Positions 27,854-39,356 are shown, numbered from the stretch's first letter. The stretch: DNA of 64,000 nt from Ktedonobacter robiniae (GCF_016587375.1 NZ_BNJG01000001.1:806001-870000), one strand, 5' to 3'. Notes: generated from the sequence alone by a model not told the origin. Translations and numbers: made by a program.

Positions 27854-28003
27854 ATGGATGCTGCTTTCTCGCCATTTTCGATAATGCATCAGCTAAGCAT
27901 TTTCGCGACTACCACCCGCTTGCATTCCGTGATAGGATAGGGCAGGGCCTCACAGCCAGGGTGAGGTCAGTGTACACGATGGATATTTTGAGGAGGTTTT
28001 TCC

Positions 28004-28291
28004 ATGATAACAGAGATCGCGGTTTTTACAGCGGTTGCCGGGAAAGAAGAAGAGCTGGCCCAGGGTATTATTCGCGGGCTGGAGGTTATTCGCCAGCATC
28101 CGGAATGCATCTCCGCGCATGCCACACGTTGTATCGAGCAGCCAGAGCGCTTTATGGTCACCAACTCATGGAGCACGCTCGAAGCCCATACCGTCGATTT
28201 CCGCGAAGGCCCCCTCTTCCCCCAGTGGCGCAGTCATATCACCGGGCTCTTCGAAGGCACACCTGAAGTCTTCCACTATCAGGCCTTCTAA
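28004..28291 (+). CDS. Antibiotic biosynthesis monooxygenase (ABM) domain protein
   Basis: A 95-residue ferredoxin-like-fold protein. GAGGAGG lies just before the ATG. Typical ABM features are the start MITEIAVFTAVAGKEEEL, ATRCIEQPERFMVTNSWST and the end FHYQAF. Family members act as homodimeric cofactor-free oxygenases, haem-degrading enzymes or simple dimer modules. No known catalytic His/Trp signature of haem-degrading IsdG can be confirmed. It is 68 bases upstream of ligA on the same strand and may share its promoter. Confidence 0.85.
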   Translation: MITEIAVFTAVAGKEEELAQGIIRGLEVIRQHPECISAHATRCIEQPERFMVTNSWSTLEAHTVDFREGPLFPQWRSHITGLFEGTPEVFHYQAF

Positions 28292-28308
28292 AAAGAATAG
28301 ATGTATAG

Positions 28309-30462
<2,154 letters not shown>

Positions 30463-30483
30463 CAAGCAAGAGAAGGATACACG

Positions 30484-31454
30484 ATGCTAGAACAAGATTG
30501 GGGACGCCGCCAGGCACTTGTGGAGTTAGATCTCGCGACAATCAATATGCTGGCGCGCCCCGCCTTCCCCGAGCACCAGGTCATCGGGGCGGAGCTATTG
30601 ACGGAGGGGCACTGTAACACCAACTACAAACTGACGCTCGCCGGGTTTGATGAGCCCTTTGTCTTACGTGTGTACCGACGCGACCAGGCCAGCAGTCAGA
30701 AGGACTGGGATCTCTATCAGCTCGTGCAGGGACTGGTTCCCGTTCCACGCATGCTCTATCACGACGACTCATGCCAGCACCTGGCCTGGCCATATACCAT
30801 TATGACCTGGGTCGAGGGTATCCTCCTCCGCGATGCTATCGAGAAAGGGGACGCCAGGGAACAGAACAGCTATGGCTACGCCGTCGGGAGCACCCTGGCT
30901 GCGATTGGCAGCTTCACCTTCCCCAGGCAGGCTTCTTTGGTCCTGGTCTGCATGTTGAGCCCTTTACTGGCAATGAGTCGTACCTGCAACTCATACGCCA
31001 TTTCCTGACCACAGGACCAACTCAGGAGCGCCTGGGACCAGAGCTTAGCCAGCGCCTCTGGAACTTTGTCGAAGCGCAACATGGCTATCTCGACGCGCTT
31101 CCGCCTACGGCGGCGCTGGTCCACTCAGACTTTAAGGGGATCAATATTCTTGTACACGAGGGAGAGGTGAGTGCGGTCCTGGACTGGGAATTCGCCTTCG
31201 CGGGCTCGCCACTGACCGATATTGCTAATATGCTGCGCTACGAACACCGGATGCCCGAGGCCTTTGTGAGCCAGTTTCTACGCGGCTACCAGGTGCAAGG
31301 AGGTATACTCCCACCAGACTGGCATCGCTGCATTAAGCTGCTGGATCTTATCAGCTTATGCGAGTTCGCCCATGCCCCGGAAGTAAATGAGGTCGTGGTA
31401 CGCGACGTGATCGAGCTCATGGAGCGTACGCTAGCTCAGTACCAAGAAAAATAA
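30484..31454 (+). pseudogene. Aminoglycoside phosphotransferase (APH)-family kinase-like, frameshifted
   Basis: Two frames give one APH-fold protein of about 323 residues. The N-terminal part has a nucleotide-binding lobe (TEGHCNTNYKLTLAGFDEPF, FVLRVYRR, and hinge PYTIMTWVEG). After the break near residue 147 the second frame continues with GFFGPGLHVEPF, the catalytic loop LVHSDFKGINILV and the metal-binding VLDWEFAFAGSPLTDIA. The frames join if one C is added to the four-C run at 30921-30924 (TTCCCCAGG). The family phosphorylates small molecules; here the substrate is unknown and antibiotic resistance should not be assumed. It is preceded by ligA and followed by GNAT. Confidence 0.88.
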
Positions 31455-31466
31455 CGAGGATATTTT

Positions 31467-32045
31467 ATGTCATCCGTTCATATTGTAGATCTGGAAGCAA
31501 ATAATAAAGCAGCCGTTGAACAGGCCGCGCGCATCCTGGTGGATGGCTTCGCGGCCTCCTCACCCATGGCATGGCCCGACCTGGAGAGCGCGCAAGAAGA
31601 AATATACGCGACCTTTAGCGGCGACTGTATCAGCCGCGTAGCTACCAATGAGTCGGGAAAGGTTGTGGGCTGGATCGCAGGCCAGAGTCAGTACGATGGT
31701 CGCGTCTGGGAGCTGCATCCCCTGGTAGTGGCTCCCCAGTACCAGGGGCAGGGCATTGGACGCTTGCTCGTCGCTGATTTTGAGGAACGCGTCCGCGAGC
31801 GTGGTGGCCTTACCATCATGCTTGGCACAGACGACGAGGACGGCCGCACCAGCCTCTCAGGAAAGCATCTCCTGCCCGACCTCTGGCTGAATATAGCGCA
31901 GATAGAGAATTTGGGCCGCCATCCTTACGAATTCTATCAGCGTTTAGGCTATACCATTGTAGGGGTCATTCCCGACGCCAATGGACCAGGCAAACCAGAT
32001 ATTTTAATGGCCAAATCGCTAATTGAGGAATACAAAAGCTTGTAG
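31467..32045 (+). CDS. GNAT-family N-acetyltransferase
   Basis: A 192-residue GNAT. The acetyl-CoA binding motif A is VVAPQYQGQGIGRLLVADFE near residue 96, with strand 4 before it (WELHPLVVA). The C-terminus has YEFYQRLGYTIVGVIPDANG, the usual beta-6/7 region. The N-terminal part (LVDGFAASSPMAWPDLESA) is similar to aminoglycoside 6'-acetyltransferases, with which this subfamily is often annotated, but the acceptor is not determined. The stop codon TAG is provided by the repeat element that starts at 32041. Confidence 0.87.
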   Translation: MSSVHIVDLEANNKAAVEQAARILVDGFAASSPMAWPDLESAQEEIYATFSGDCISRVATNESGKVVGWIAGQSQYDGRVWELHPLVVAPQYQGQGIGRLLVADFEERVRERGGLTIMLGTDDEDGRTSLSGKHLLPDLWLNIAQIENLGRHPYEFYQRLGYTIVGVIPDANGPGKPDILMAKSLIEEYKSL

Positions 32046-32129
32046 GGTCCATGCTGGCATGGACTCCCGAGCGAAGCGATTGATTATCGGCCTGCTGGCC
32101 TCAGAGTCCATGCCAGCATGGACCCTACA
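32041..32129. repeat. MITE-like hairpin repeat, subfamily A copy 2 (inverted orientation)
   Basis: 26-bp perfect arms 32041-32066 and 32104-32129 starting TGTAGGGTCCATGCTGGCAT. Relative to copies 1 and 3 the interior is inverted (GAGCGAAGCGATT ... CGGCCTGCTGGCC). It contains the stop codon of the GNAT gene and lies 11 bases from the MarR stop. Confidence 0.85.
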
Positions 32130-32139
32130 CCATAATTAT

Positions 32140-32574
32140 TTAGTCCAGGGCGCGGATGTTGCCATGGATATGTTTGAGCACCTGGCGCAGGTGTTTACGC
32201 GTCTCACTATCGATGCCATCGAGGACGCGATCCTCAAAGTCCAGGCGCGCCTTCACCAGGTCCGTCAGCTCTCTGCGCCCCCGGGGCGTCAGAGAAACTA
32301 GCGACACGCGGTTGTCATTGGGGTTGGCACGCCGCGCGATGTAGCCCTCGCGCTCCAACTGCTTCACTTGCCGCGTGATTGCAGCTCCGTCTACCCCCAG
32401 GCGTAGCTGCAACTCGGCCTGGCTCACCTCGCGCTCATGTAGTAGCTCGCTCATAATCAAGATACGCGCCTGGCTCATCCCAAGCTTGCGCTCAAAGACA
32501 CGCATGGCATCGATATAAAGGCGTTTAAATTGCACCAGCAATGTCTCGGAATCTTCGCGTTCTTGCGGCTCCAT
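32140..32574 (-). CDS. MarR-family transcriptional regulator
   Basis: A 144-residue MarR protein with GGAGG just before the ATG. The winged helix is at about 40-100: VSQAELQLRLGVDGAAITRQ followed by the KQLEREGYIARRANPNDNRVSLVSLTPRG wing. N- and C-terminal helices form the dimer interface. No cysteine pair for redox sensing is present. It is convergent to the GNAT gene and its upstream region borders the glyA-like 3' hairpin. Such proteins repress efflux or stress genes and are released by small ligands; no target palindrome was identified. Confidence 0.92.
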   Translation of the reverse strand: MEPQEREDSETLLVQFKRLYIDAMRVFERKLGMSQARILIMSELLHEREVSQAELQLRLGVDGAAITRQVKQLEREGYIARRANPNDNRVSLVSLTPRGRRELTDLVKARLDFEDRVLDGIDSETRKHLRQVLKHIHGNIRALD

Positions 32575-32787
32575 ATCTCCTCCGTTGGCCCTCCCCGCAC
32601 ACTCAGGGGGTAAGCAGTCACATACTGCTTATGCGCTCCGGCAACTTTGACGAGCGCTGATCTTCATATGTTTTATTTACAAACTGGCATGTATCTATTT
32701 ATTCTCTGCTCAGGACTTCACAGTTCCGTCGTTATCTGAACTATTCCTGTTTCTATACACTATAATGCAAGCGAGCGTTGAAGTCAA

Positions 32788-32868
32788 AACAATGCGCTAC
32801 TTACGTACGCGCCTACGCTTCCGGGCAGAATCCCCCAGCGTAAGCGCGTACGTAAGTAGCGCATTGTT
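32788..32868. terminator. Long hairpin, 32-position arms with one mismatch, 3' of glyA-like
   Basis: Arms 32788-32819 and 32837-32868 (left arm AAACAATGCGCTACTTACGT onward) enclose a 17-base loop. The right arm includes the TAA stop codon of the glyA-like gene at 32867-32869. Confidence 0.8.
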
Positions 32869-34159
32869 AGACGTACTGCATCTCGGTGTAGCGCGCGCGC
32901 AACTTATTGACCTGCTCTTTGACCTGCTGGCCACGCACCGCGTCATGCATCAATTGCGCCAACTCGCCCATGGCTTGCTCATCCATGCCATAGCGTGTCA
33001 TCTCGGAGACGCCGATACGCAGGCCGGAGGGGTTGCGAGGATCCTCGTCACCGGGGAGCATGTTGTAGTTCACAATGATATCGTTGGCCTCCAGGCGCTT
33101 GGCAACCTCCACGCCCGCGCCAAACTGCGCCACATTTACCGCGATGATATGGCTCTTTGTGTAACCAAAATCACGGGCCTCTACTGGCGAACCCAGTTCA
33201 TCAAGGCTGCGGCCAAGTGCCTGGGCATTGCGCACGATCTGCGTGGCATAGTCGCGCCCATACAGCTTCATTTCGCGAGTCGCGACCAGCAAGGCGGGTA
33301 ATGTATTCAGGTGATGGTTACTGGAGGAGCCTGGGAAGACACCACGGTCGGCTGCAGGCCAGAACTTCTTCTCGCCCTCTTCATCCAGGTTGCCCAGGAT
33401 CACACCACGCTGCGGACCGGGAAAGGTCTTGTGTGTGCTACCAGTGAGCCAGGTCGCCCCCTCGCGCAGGGGATCCTGGAACTGCCCACCAGCGATCAGG
33501 CCAAGGACATGTGCCCCATCATACAGCAGCGGAATATTCTTCGCGCGACAGGCCGCCACGACCTCGCTAACGGGTTCGGGGAAGAGGAAGAGGCTCTTGC
33601 CCATGATCACCAGTTGGGGCGAGACACGCTCGATCAGCTCAATTGTCTTCTGCGCATCGACGTGATAGTGGTCCTCGGTCAGGGGCAGATAGTGTAGGTT
33701 TACCGACTTCTCGCTGCCCAGCTTGAGCACCTGCCCGCGATTCTGGATACGTCGACCAAAGACGCCCACCGGGCCGTGACTGATATGTCCGCCGGCGTCG
33801 GTCGAGTTGGCGATAACGGTATCGCCGCCGCGCAAGTATCCAAGTGCAATGGCGGTATTGGAGGCGTTGCCGCTGATGGGGCGGACATCCGCCTGGCGCG
33901 CTCTAAAGAGCTCCATGATCTCTGTACGCGCCTGGCGCTCAATCTCGTCAATATAGCGCGTCCCTTGATAGTAGCGGTTCACCTTGCCCGGCTCATTAGG
34001 ATGCCCCTCGGCGTAGCGCCCCATAAAGTCTGAATTTTGCACGCGGCGCACCGCCTCACTGGGGGTGTTCTCGCTGGCAATCAGGTTAATCGCCTGGCGC
34101 TGACGCCACTGCTCCTGCTGCTCCAGAAGCTGTTCAATATCATGTATATCTATGGTCAT
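32867..34159 (-). CDS. glyA: Serine hydroxymethyltransferase-like protein (archaeal-type)
   Basis: A 430-residue fold-type I PLP enzyme. The ATG at 34159 has GGGAG 10 bases upstream. INLIASENTPSEAVRRVQ, the PLP-binding serine and the lysine in LTGSTHKTFPGPQRG are clear. The FPGPQ motif and the length (about 430) are closer to archaeal or tetrahydromethanopterin-type SHMTs than to bacterial GlyA. The reaction interconverts serine and glycine with a one-carbon carrier; a transaldolase use is possible. No other glyA copy is visible in this window. It is divergent from the EF-G-like gene, and a 300-base region lies between them. Confidence 0.85.
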   Translation of the reverse strand: MTIDIHDIEQLLEQQEQWRQRQAINLIASENTPSEAVRRVQNSDFMGRYAEGHPNEPGKVNRYYQGTRYIDEIERQARTEIMELFRARQADVRPISGNASNTAIALGYLRGGDTVIANSTDAGGHISHGPVGVFGRRIQNRGQVLKLGSEKSVNLHYLPLTEDHYHVDAQKTIELIERVSPQLVIMGKSLFLFPEPVSEVVAACRAKNIPLLYDGAHVLGLIAGGQFQDPLREGATWLTGSTHKTFPGPQRGVILGNLDEEGEKKFWPAADRGVFPGSSSNHHLNTLPALLVATREMKLYGRDYATQIVRNAQALGRSLDELGSPVEARDFGYTKSHIIAVNVAQFGAGVEVAKRLEANDIIVNYNMLPGDEDPRNPSGLRIGVSEMTRYGMDEQAMGELAQLMHDAVRGQQVKEQVNKLRARYTEMQYV

Positions 34160-34273
34160 ATGTTTTTTACTCCCGTACAGTAAAAGCAAAGACTGTGAAA
34201 TATCTCCTTCAGTATAGCAGCAGAATGTAAGGTCTCACAATAGAAGATATTGATTGAAACACGTTCAGATTTG

Positions 34274-34302
34274 TTGATTAAAATATACGATCCTGTTATA
34301 CT
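34274..34302 (+). promoter_or_regulatory. Predicted promoter of the EF-G-like gene
   Basis: TTGATT (34274-34279) and TATACT (34297-34302) lie 17 bases apart, and a TG before the -10 makes it extended. The leader to the ATG at 34461 is about 150 bases. Confidence 0.7.
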
Positions 34303-34460
34303 AAACCTATTCAACAGGAATAGCGTATAGCACAGCATTCATGTGCTAGCACCGGGCATACTGTCAGGAACCACATGCGCGAAGGAGGTCTACAGGTCAG
34401 ACCCTCCAGAAGGCCTGGCGATAGATCACCTCTTGCGAAAAAAGTCAGGAGGAACGGCTT

Positions 34461-36515
34461 ATGAAAGTATACGGGGCGGAATACATTCGCAATGTAGCGT
34501 TGATCTCCCACGGGGGAGCAGGGAAGACATCCTTGATTGATGCCGCACTATTTGACACTGGAGCCGTAACACGACAAGGGAAGGTGGATGATGGAACCTC
34601 GATTGCGGACTACGATCCTGACGAACTCAAGCGTCGGATGTCCCTTCACACCAAAGTGCTTCCCGTCGAGTGGCATGAGCATAAGATCAATTTTATTGAC
34701 ACGCCTGGCTACGCTGATTTCATTGGTGAGGTAAAAGCTGGCCTACGCGTGGCGGATGCCGCCCTGGTCGTGGTGACAGCCGAAAAAGGGGTAGAAGTCG
34801 GCACTGAACTGACCTGGCACTATGCCAATGAACGCAACCTTCCTCGTATCGTCGTGGTCAACAAACTCGACCGCGAAAATACCTCCTTTGATATGGCGCT
34901 TGAGTCGCTACGCGCCAAATTTGGCACTAAAGTTGTCCCCCTACAAATTCCCATCGGGGAACAGGCCAACTTCAAGGGAGTTGTTGACCTGCTGCATCAG
35001 AAGGGCTATACCTTCGAGGGCGGCAATAGTGTGCAAGAAATCTCCATCCCCGATGAGCTACAGGACACCATCAATAGCTATCGTGAACAGCTTATCGAGT
35101 CAGCAGTCGAGAGCGATGATGAGCTGATGGAGAAATTTCTGGAGGGGATAGACCTTAACGACGACGAGATCCTTAAACTGGTCAAAGTGGGTACGGCCTC
35201 GGGTCAGCTTATTCCAGTGCTCTGTGCCTCCGCGGCGAAGAACATTGGTATCCAGACAATGCTTAGTGCTATCCTTGACTACCTCCCCAGCGCGGCGGAC
35301 GCCTTACCAGAAGATGCCCAGAACTTTGAAGGACACATCTCGGCCCTGGTGTTTAAAACGACCGGGCAACAGTCCGGCACTGTTTCAACCTTCCGCGTCT
35401 ATACAGGAAGCATCAAGGCTGATAGCCATCTCTTCAATATCCAGACAAAGACGGATGAGCGTGTAGGCGCCCTCTCGTTCCCACGTGGCAAAATGTCAGA
35501 GAATGCCAGTTCCATTTCCGCAGGCGATTTCGGTACCGTGTCCAAGCTTACCAATACCCATACAGGTGATACACTCACCGATAGCAAAAACATCACTACG
35601 CCCCTTGAGCCGATCCGCTTCCGCGAACCCTGCTTCACCCTGACGATCATCCCCAAAAGCCAGAATGACCTGGACAAAATGGGCAACGTCCTGGCACGCA
35701 TCGTGCAAGAAGACCGCACGCTACGCGTTTCACGCGATCCCGAGACGGCGGAGACGCTGCTCTCCGGCATGGGCGAGGCGCACCTGCAAATCACAGTGGA
35801 GAGTATCAAACGCAAATATGGCGTCGACCTGGAGACACGCGATCCACATATCCACTACCGCGAGACCATCCGCAAGAAGGCTAAGGCTAATGGACGCCAC
35901 AAGCGCCAGAGCGGTGGACACGGCCAGTTTGGCGATGTCTGGTTGGAGATCGAGCCACTGCCCCACGGAGGAGAGCAGAACTTCATCTTTGAGGACCGCA
36001 TTGTAGGCGGCGTCGTCCCCAATCAGTTCATTCCTGGTGTCGAGAAGGGAGTACGCGAATCGCTCAAGCGCGGCTTCATCTCAGGCAACCCCATGCTCTA
36101 CGTGCGTGTCGCGCTCTACGACGGCAAGTACCACCCGGTCGACTCATCGGCGCAATCCTTCGAGGTTGCGGCCTCCCTGGCGATGCAAGAGGCCGTCCCC
36201 CTTGCCAGCCCAGTCATTCTGGAGCCTGTCATGCATGTCAACATCCTGATTCCAGAGGCCAATATGGGTGACGTCATGAGTGACATCAACACCAGGCGTG
36301 GCCGTGTCCTCGGCATGGAACCAGATGAGCAGGAAGAAGGTATGCAGCGTATCACCGCCACCGTTCCCCAGGCCGAGATGCTGCGCTACGCGACCGACTT
36401 GCGCTCTATTACCCAGGGTCGTGGCTCCTTCACTATGGAGTTTGCCCAATATGAGGAAGTCCCTCCTCACATTCAGCAGGCACTTATCGAACAACACAAA
36501 AAGGCCGTTGGCTAA
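34461..36515 (+). CDS. Elongation factor G-like GTPase (EF-G-2 type)
   Basis: A 684-residue translational GTPase with AGGAGG 8 bases before the ATG. The G1 motif is SHGGAGKTSLIDA instead of the GHVDAGKTT of classical EF-G, followed by DTPGYADF (G3) and NKLD (G4). Domains II (about 280-370), III, IV (about 470-590) and V follow in order. This P-loop form is typical of the EF-G-like group found in Thermus and Actinobacteria beside normal EF-G. It is probably a translocation or ribosome-rescue factor of unclear duty. The gene is convergent with the MFS gene. Confidence 0.93.
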   Translation: MKVYGAEYIRNVALISHGGAGKTSLIDAALFDTGAVTRQGKVDDGTSIADYDPDELKRRMSLHTKVLPVEWHEHKINFIDTPGYADFIGEVKAGLRVADAALVVVTAEKGVEVGTELTWHYANERNLPRIVVVNKLDRENTSFDMALESLRAKFGTKVVPLQIPIGEQANFKGVVDLLHQKGYTFEGGNSVQEISIPDELQDTINSYREQLIESAVESDDELMEKFLEGIDLNDDEILKLVKVGTASGQLIPVLCASAAKNIGIQTMLSAILDYLPSAADALPEDAQNFEGHISALVFKTTGQQSGTVSTFRVYTGSIKADSHLFNIQTKTDERVGALSFPRGKMSENASSISAGDFGTVSKLTNTHTGDTLTDSKNITTPLEPIRFREPCFTLTIIPKSQNDLDKMGNVLARIVQEDRTLRVSRDPETAETLLSGMGEAHLQITVESIKRKYGVDLETRDPHIHYRETIRKKAKANGRHKRQSGGHGQFGDVWLEIEPLPHGGEQNFIFEDRIVGGVVPNQFIPGVEKGVRESLKRGFISGNPMLYVRVALYDGKYHPVDSSAQSFEVAASLAMQEAVPLASPVILEPVMHVNILIPEANMGDVMSDINTRRGRVLGMEPDEQEEGMQRITATVPQAEMLRYATDLRSITQGRGSFTMEFAQYEEVPPHIQQALIEQHKKAVG

Positions 36516-36537
36516 CAATTATTGCAAACACATATCA

Positions 36538-36605
36538 ACAGGAAAGGGATGGTGACGTGTATCTCGAACATCCGCCCGAGATACACGTCACCATCCCTTT
36601 CTTGT
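36538..36605. terminator. Long hairpin, 29-bp arms (one wobble), between convergent genes
   Basis: Arms 36538-36566 and 36577-36605 with a 10-base loop; the left arm contains GAAAGGGATGGTGACGTG. It is placed 22 bases past the EF-G-like stop. Confidence 0.82.
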
Positions 36606-36607
36606 AA

Positions 36608-36623
36608 GCGCCGCGGGCGCGAA
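36608..36623 (-). repeat. Head module in reverse orientation (GCGCC-GCG-GGCGC)
   Basis: Read on the minus strand this is TTTCGCGCCCGCGGCGCTTA, matching the 13097 and 41515 modules, and lies just before the minus-strand side of the 36538 hairpin. Confidence 0.6.
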
Positions 36624-36637
36624 ATGACAACAAAAAG

Positions 36638-37894
36638 CTAGCGGCTAGCGGCCTGCGTGCGCCGACTATTGAGCATATACACGGCAAGCGCTAATAACAG
36701 GAACAGCAGCCCCACACAACAGACACCAAACCAGCCCGCGAAGTCCCAGCCATAGGTGCCAAGAAACGAGCCAAGCGAGCCACCAATAAAGTACGACACC
36801 ATATAGATCGTATTGAGGCGGCTGCGCGCGGCGGGATTGAGGCTATAGACACGCGCCTGATTTGAGATCTGGTTGGCCTGCGCCCCCAGGTCCAGCAGGA
36901 TGACGCCAATTATCAGGCCCCAGAGATACTGGCCCGTCAGCCAGAAGATACCAAACGAGGCCAGGAGAATGAGCAAGCCGATGCCAATTGTCTTACGTGG
37001 ATTGACTTTATCAGCAAGACGGCCAATAAAAGAGGCCGCGAGTGCTCCCACGACACCTACCAGGCCAAAGAGGCCCGCCACCTCGCTGCCATAGTGAAAA
37101 GGCGGCGTTTGCAGGCGGAAGGAGAGCGTAGCCCAGAACGCGCTAAAGGCCGCAAAGCCTAGCGCACCAAAGACGCTCGTCTCGCGCAACACAGGCTCAC
37201 TTTTAACGAGGCTCCACAGCGAGCGCAAGAGTTGTGTATAGCTCATATCTGACTGAGGGCGATCAAGAGGCAACAAGAAACGCAGGATCAGGGCCAGGAG
37301 AACCATCAATCCCGCGGCAACCCAATACACTGTGCGCCAGCCCAGGTGTGCAGCCAACACGCCACTCACGGTACGGGCCAATAAAATACCAATTAGCAAA
37401 CCACTCATCACAGTTCCCACCACTCGTCCACGCTCCTGAGGCCGCGCCAGGCTCGCCGCCAGCGGCACAACCAACTGTGGAACCACGGTAGTAACACCTA
37501 CAGCGAAGCTCGCGATTGAGAGGAACATCAGGGTAGGCGCCAGAGCCATCGCGATCAAAGCGACTGTTACAGCAACCAGCATTGTCACAATCAGCGTTCG
37601 ACGATTATAGCGATCTCCCAGCGGAATAATCAGCAGGAGACCCACGGCATAGCCAAGCTGGGAGAGAGTGGCCAGAACACCTACCTGGTTTACAGAGACG
37701 GCAAATTCATGTCCAATATCGGCCAGAACAGGCTGCACATAATAGAGGTTGGCAGCCGCGAGGCCACAGACCACCGCCAGCAACAAGACCAGGTGCGGGC
37801 TAAGCTGGGGAGCATTTACCTTATGTATCTCTTCTTCAGTTGATGCGAGAAGCGCATCACGCTTGCTCAATTCACATACACCCCTTCTACACAT
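36638..37894 (-). CDS. MFS transporter (AraJ/DHA1-like)
   Basis: A 418-residue major facilitator with about 12 helices after a 30-residue cytosolic tail. The loop 2-3 motif reads IPLGDRYNRRTLIVTML, and VVPQLVVPLAASLARPQERG is the exporter-type helix 4-5 region. The second half begins SLVKSEPVLRETSVFGALGF, as in AraJ/DHA1 sugar or drug exporters. The start is not firmly set: the ATG at 37894 has no good ribosome site, and a TTG at 37870 follows AAGGGG at a rather wide spacing. It is divergent from nothing near and convergent to the EF-G-like gene. The substrate is unknown. Confidence 0.9.
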   Translation of the reverse strand: MCRRGVCELSKRDALLASTEEEIHKVNAPQLSPHLVLLLAVVCGLAAANLYYVQPVLADIGHEFAVSVNQVGVLATLSQLGYAVGLLLIIPLGDRYNRRTLIVTMLVAVTVALIAMALAPTLMFLSIASFAVGVTTVVPQLVVPLAASLARPQERGRVVGTVMSGLLIGILLARTVSGVLAAHLGWRTVYWVAAGLMVLLALILRFLLPLDRPQSDMSYTQLLRSLWSLVKSEPVLRETSVFGALGFAAFSAFWATLSFRLQTPPFHYGSEVAGLFGLVGVVGALAASFIGRLADKVNPRKTIGIGLLILLASFGIFWLTGQYLWGLIIGVILLDLGAQANQISNQARVYSLNPAARSRLNTIYMVSYFIGGSLGSFLGTYGWDFAGWFGVCCVGLLFLLLALAVYMLNSRRTQAASR

Positions 37895-38095
37895 ATAAAT
37901 ATAGCGCTTTTATTCATATGCTTACTTATTAGCAACTACTCTAGCACAACAGAATTACGGCTCTGATCTATTCCTAAAAAAAATGATCAGGGCAGGAGTG
38001 TCCTGCTCTGATTCGGTACTATGCATGTCGGGATATTACTACTAGTATCGGCAGCCTGGAGCGCTAACCACAGCCAACGCTCGCATTAGGACTCC

Positions 38096-38467
38096 TTAGG
38101 ACTCTTTTGACGTGTTTTTAGCCGCGCCTCGCTCACCTTTAGAGGCTGGTTTACGTCCTTGCGCCTGCTTCCCACGAGGCTGCTGCTTTGCCCGTCCCTT
38201 GGATGAGCCACCTTTGGCGCCAGCTTTCCCCAGCAAGGCCTCAGCCGCGCTCTCGTGCCCATGGCTGACCAGCCACTCACGCGCCTCTTCATGCAGGTCG
38301 CTCAGTTTCTCGCTGCCGCCGATCATAAGCCACATGGCATATTCAGGATCAGCGGGTGTGCCTTCATACCACTGGCCATTTTCAATCATAAATGTCTGCA
38401 CCTGTTCCTTATTACGGGTGCGAAGCAGGTTATCAAGCTGCTGCCGAAAACCGGGCAACTCTCTCAT
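38096..38467 (-). CDS. Hypothetical protein with Lys/Ala-rich C-terminal tail (123 aa)
   Basis: A 123-residue protein. The first 80 residues form a helical globular part (LPGFRQQLDNLLRTRNKEQV ... EEAREWLVSHGHESAAEALL). The tail (about 82-123) is built of Lys, Gly, Ala, Ser, Gln and Arg (KGGSSKGRAKQQPRGKQAQG), as in nucleic-acid-binding extensions. No signal peptide. GGGACGAG precedes the ATG. It is followed 36 bases upstream by the LON-domain gene on the same strand. I do not recognise the family; nucleic-acid or ribosome association is only an inference. Confidence 0.78.
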   Translation of the reverse strand: MRELPGFRQQLDNLLRTRNKEQVQTFMIENGQWYEGTPADPEYAMWLMIGGSEKLSDLHEEAREWLVSHGHESAAEALLGKAGAKGGSSKGRAKQQPRGKQAQGRKPASKGERGAAKNTSKES

Positions 38468-38503
38468 CTCGTCCCATCCTCACTTCTAAAAATTAGTGTA
38501 TGC

Positions 38504-39157
38504 TTAGTTTAGCATACTCCGGTCCTCAGGCAAATTCTTTGAGAGGATTTGCCGCATAAAGGGCACTTCTCGTCGCAGAATATTGATCTCGTCGCGCAGG
38601 CGTTCCTGTGTCGAAGTACCTTCAAGGAGGCGCTGTTTCGTTTCGTTCTGCACCTCGAGGAAATAGGCGATGAAATACGAGAGATCTTCCGGATCTTCGG
38701 GGAGATCGGCGTAGCTACTATCCTCGCTCGCCGCCTCTAATAACATCTCCAGGTAGTTACGAAACAAGCCACACGCCTGAGCCATGGGGAGGGTTAAGAT
38801 CTGGGCTGGCTCGGGATCATCCATAAATGGTTCGACAGTCGCTGACAAATAGGGTCTATCTCGATGCTGGCTGACGATGCGAAAACGACGTGTCCCTATT
38901 GCCATCAATGTAAAGCGACCATCTTCCATGCGCTCGACGTTGCGCATCTGCACCATTGTGCCGACGCTGTAGGGAACCTCGTGTAGGTAGACGCTCTCAG
39001 GCTTTGTCAGCACAATCCCAAATGGCTTCTGTGTCCGCTGGCAATCCTGGATCATCTGCCGGTAGCGCGGCTCGAAGATGTGGAGCGGCATGACTGTCCC
39101 CGGGAAAAGCACCACATCCAGTGGGAACAAAGGTAATTCTATCGCGGTAATCGACAT
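38504..39157 (-). CDS. LON substrate-binding domain protein
   Basis: A 217-residue protein with the N-terminal domain of Lon protease alone: LPLFPLDVVLFPGTVMPLHI FEPRYRQMI, GIVLTKPESVYLHEVPYSVG and DGRFTLMAIGTRRFRIV. There is no ATPase or peptidase part. The second half (about 120-217) is helical. Stand-alone LON-domain proteins have unknown duties, perhaps in protein quality control. AGGAGG is found 13 bases before the ATG. It is co-oriented with the 123-aa gene, and an extended -10 at 39276 probably drives both. Confidence 0.9.
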   Translation of the reverse strand: MSITAIELPLFPLDVVLFPGTVMPLHIFEPRYRQMIQDCQRTQKPFGIVLTKPESVYLHEVPYSVGTMVQMRNVERMEDGRFTLMAIGTRRFRIVSQHRDRPYLSATVEPFMDDPEPAQILTLPMAQACGLFRNYLEMLLEAASEDSSYADLPEDPEDLSYFIAYFLEVQNETKQRLLEGTSTQERLRDEINILRREVPFMRQILSKNLPEDRSMLN

Positions 39158-39275
39158 GAGTCCATCGCACCTCCTAGCGTTTCATGACATATACCATCAC
39201 TGAAACTAGATGCCTCTTCGCGCCAAAACGGAGCATACATTTACACATCCACACAGAACTATTTATTCTGACCAT

Positions 39276-39284
39276 AGTATAACA
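39276..39284 (-). promoter_or_regulatory. Predicted extended -10 for the LON-domain gene
   Basis: Read on the minus strand, TGTTATACT lies about 120 bases before the LON gene start. The -35 region (ATTCCT) is poor. Confidence 0.45.
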
Positions 39285-39356
39285 TCATGCCTAATGCCAG
39301 GAATAAAATCGCTGGCACAAACATGACGACTGGTTCATAAAACCACTTCTTTTTGC

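Noticed and set aside
30484..32045. Reading APH-like plus GNAT as an antibiotic-resistance cassette
   Set aside because: Both families act on many substrates; the genes follow ligA in an operon and show no sign of mobility.
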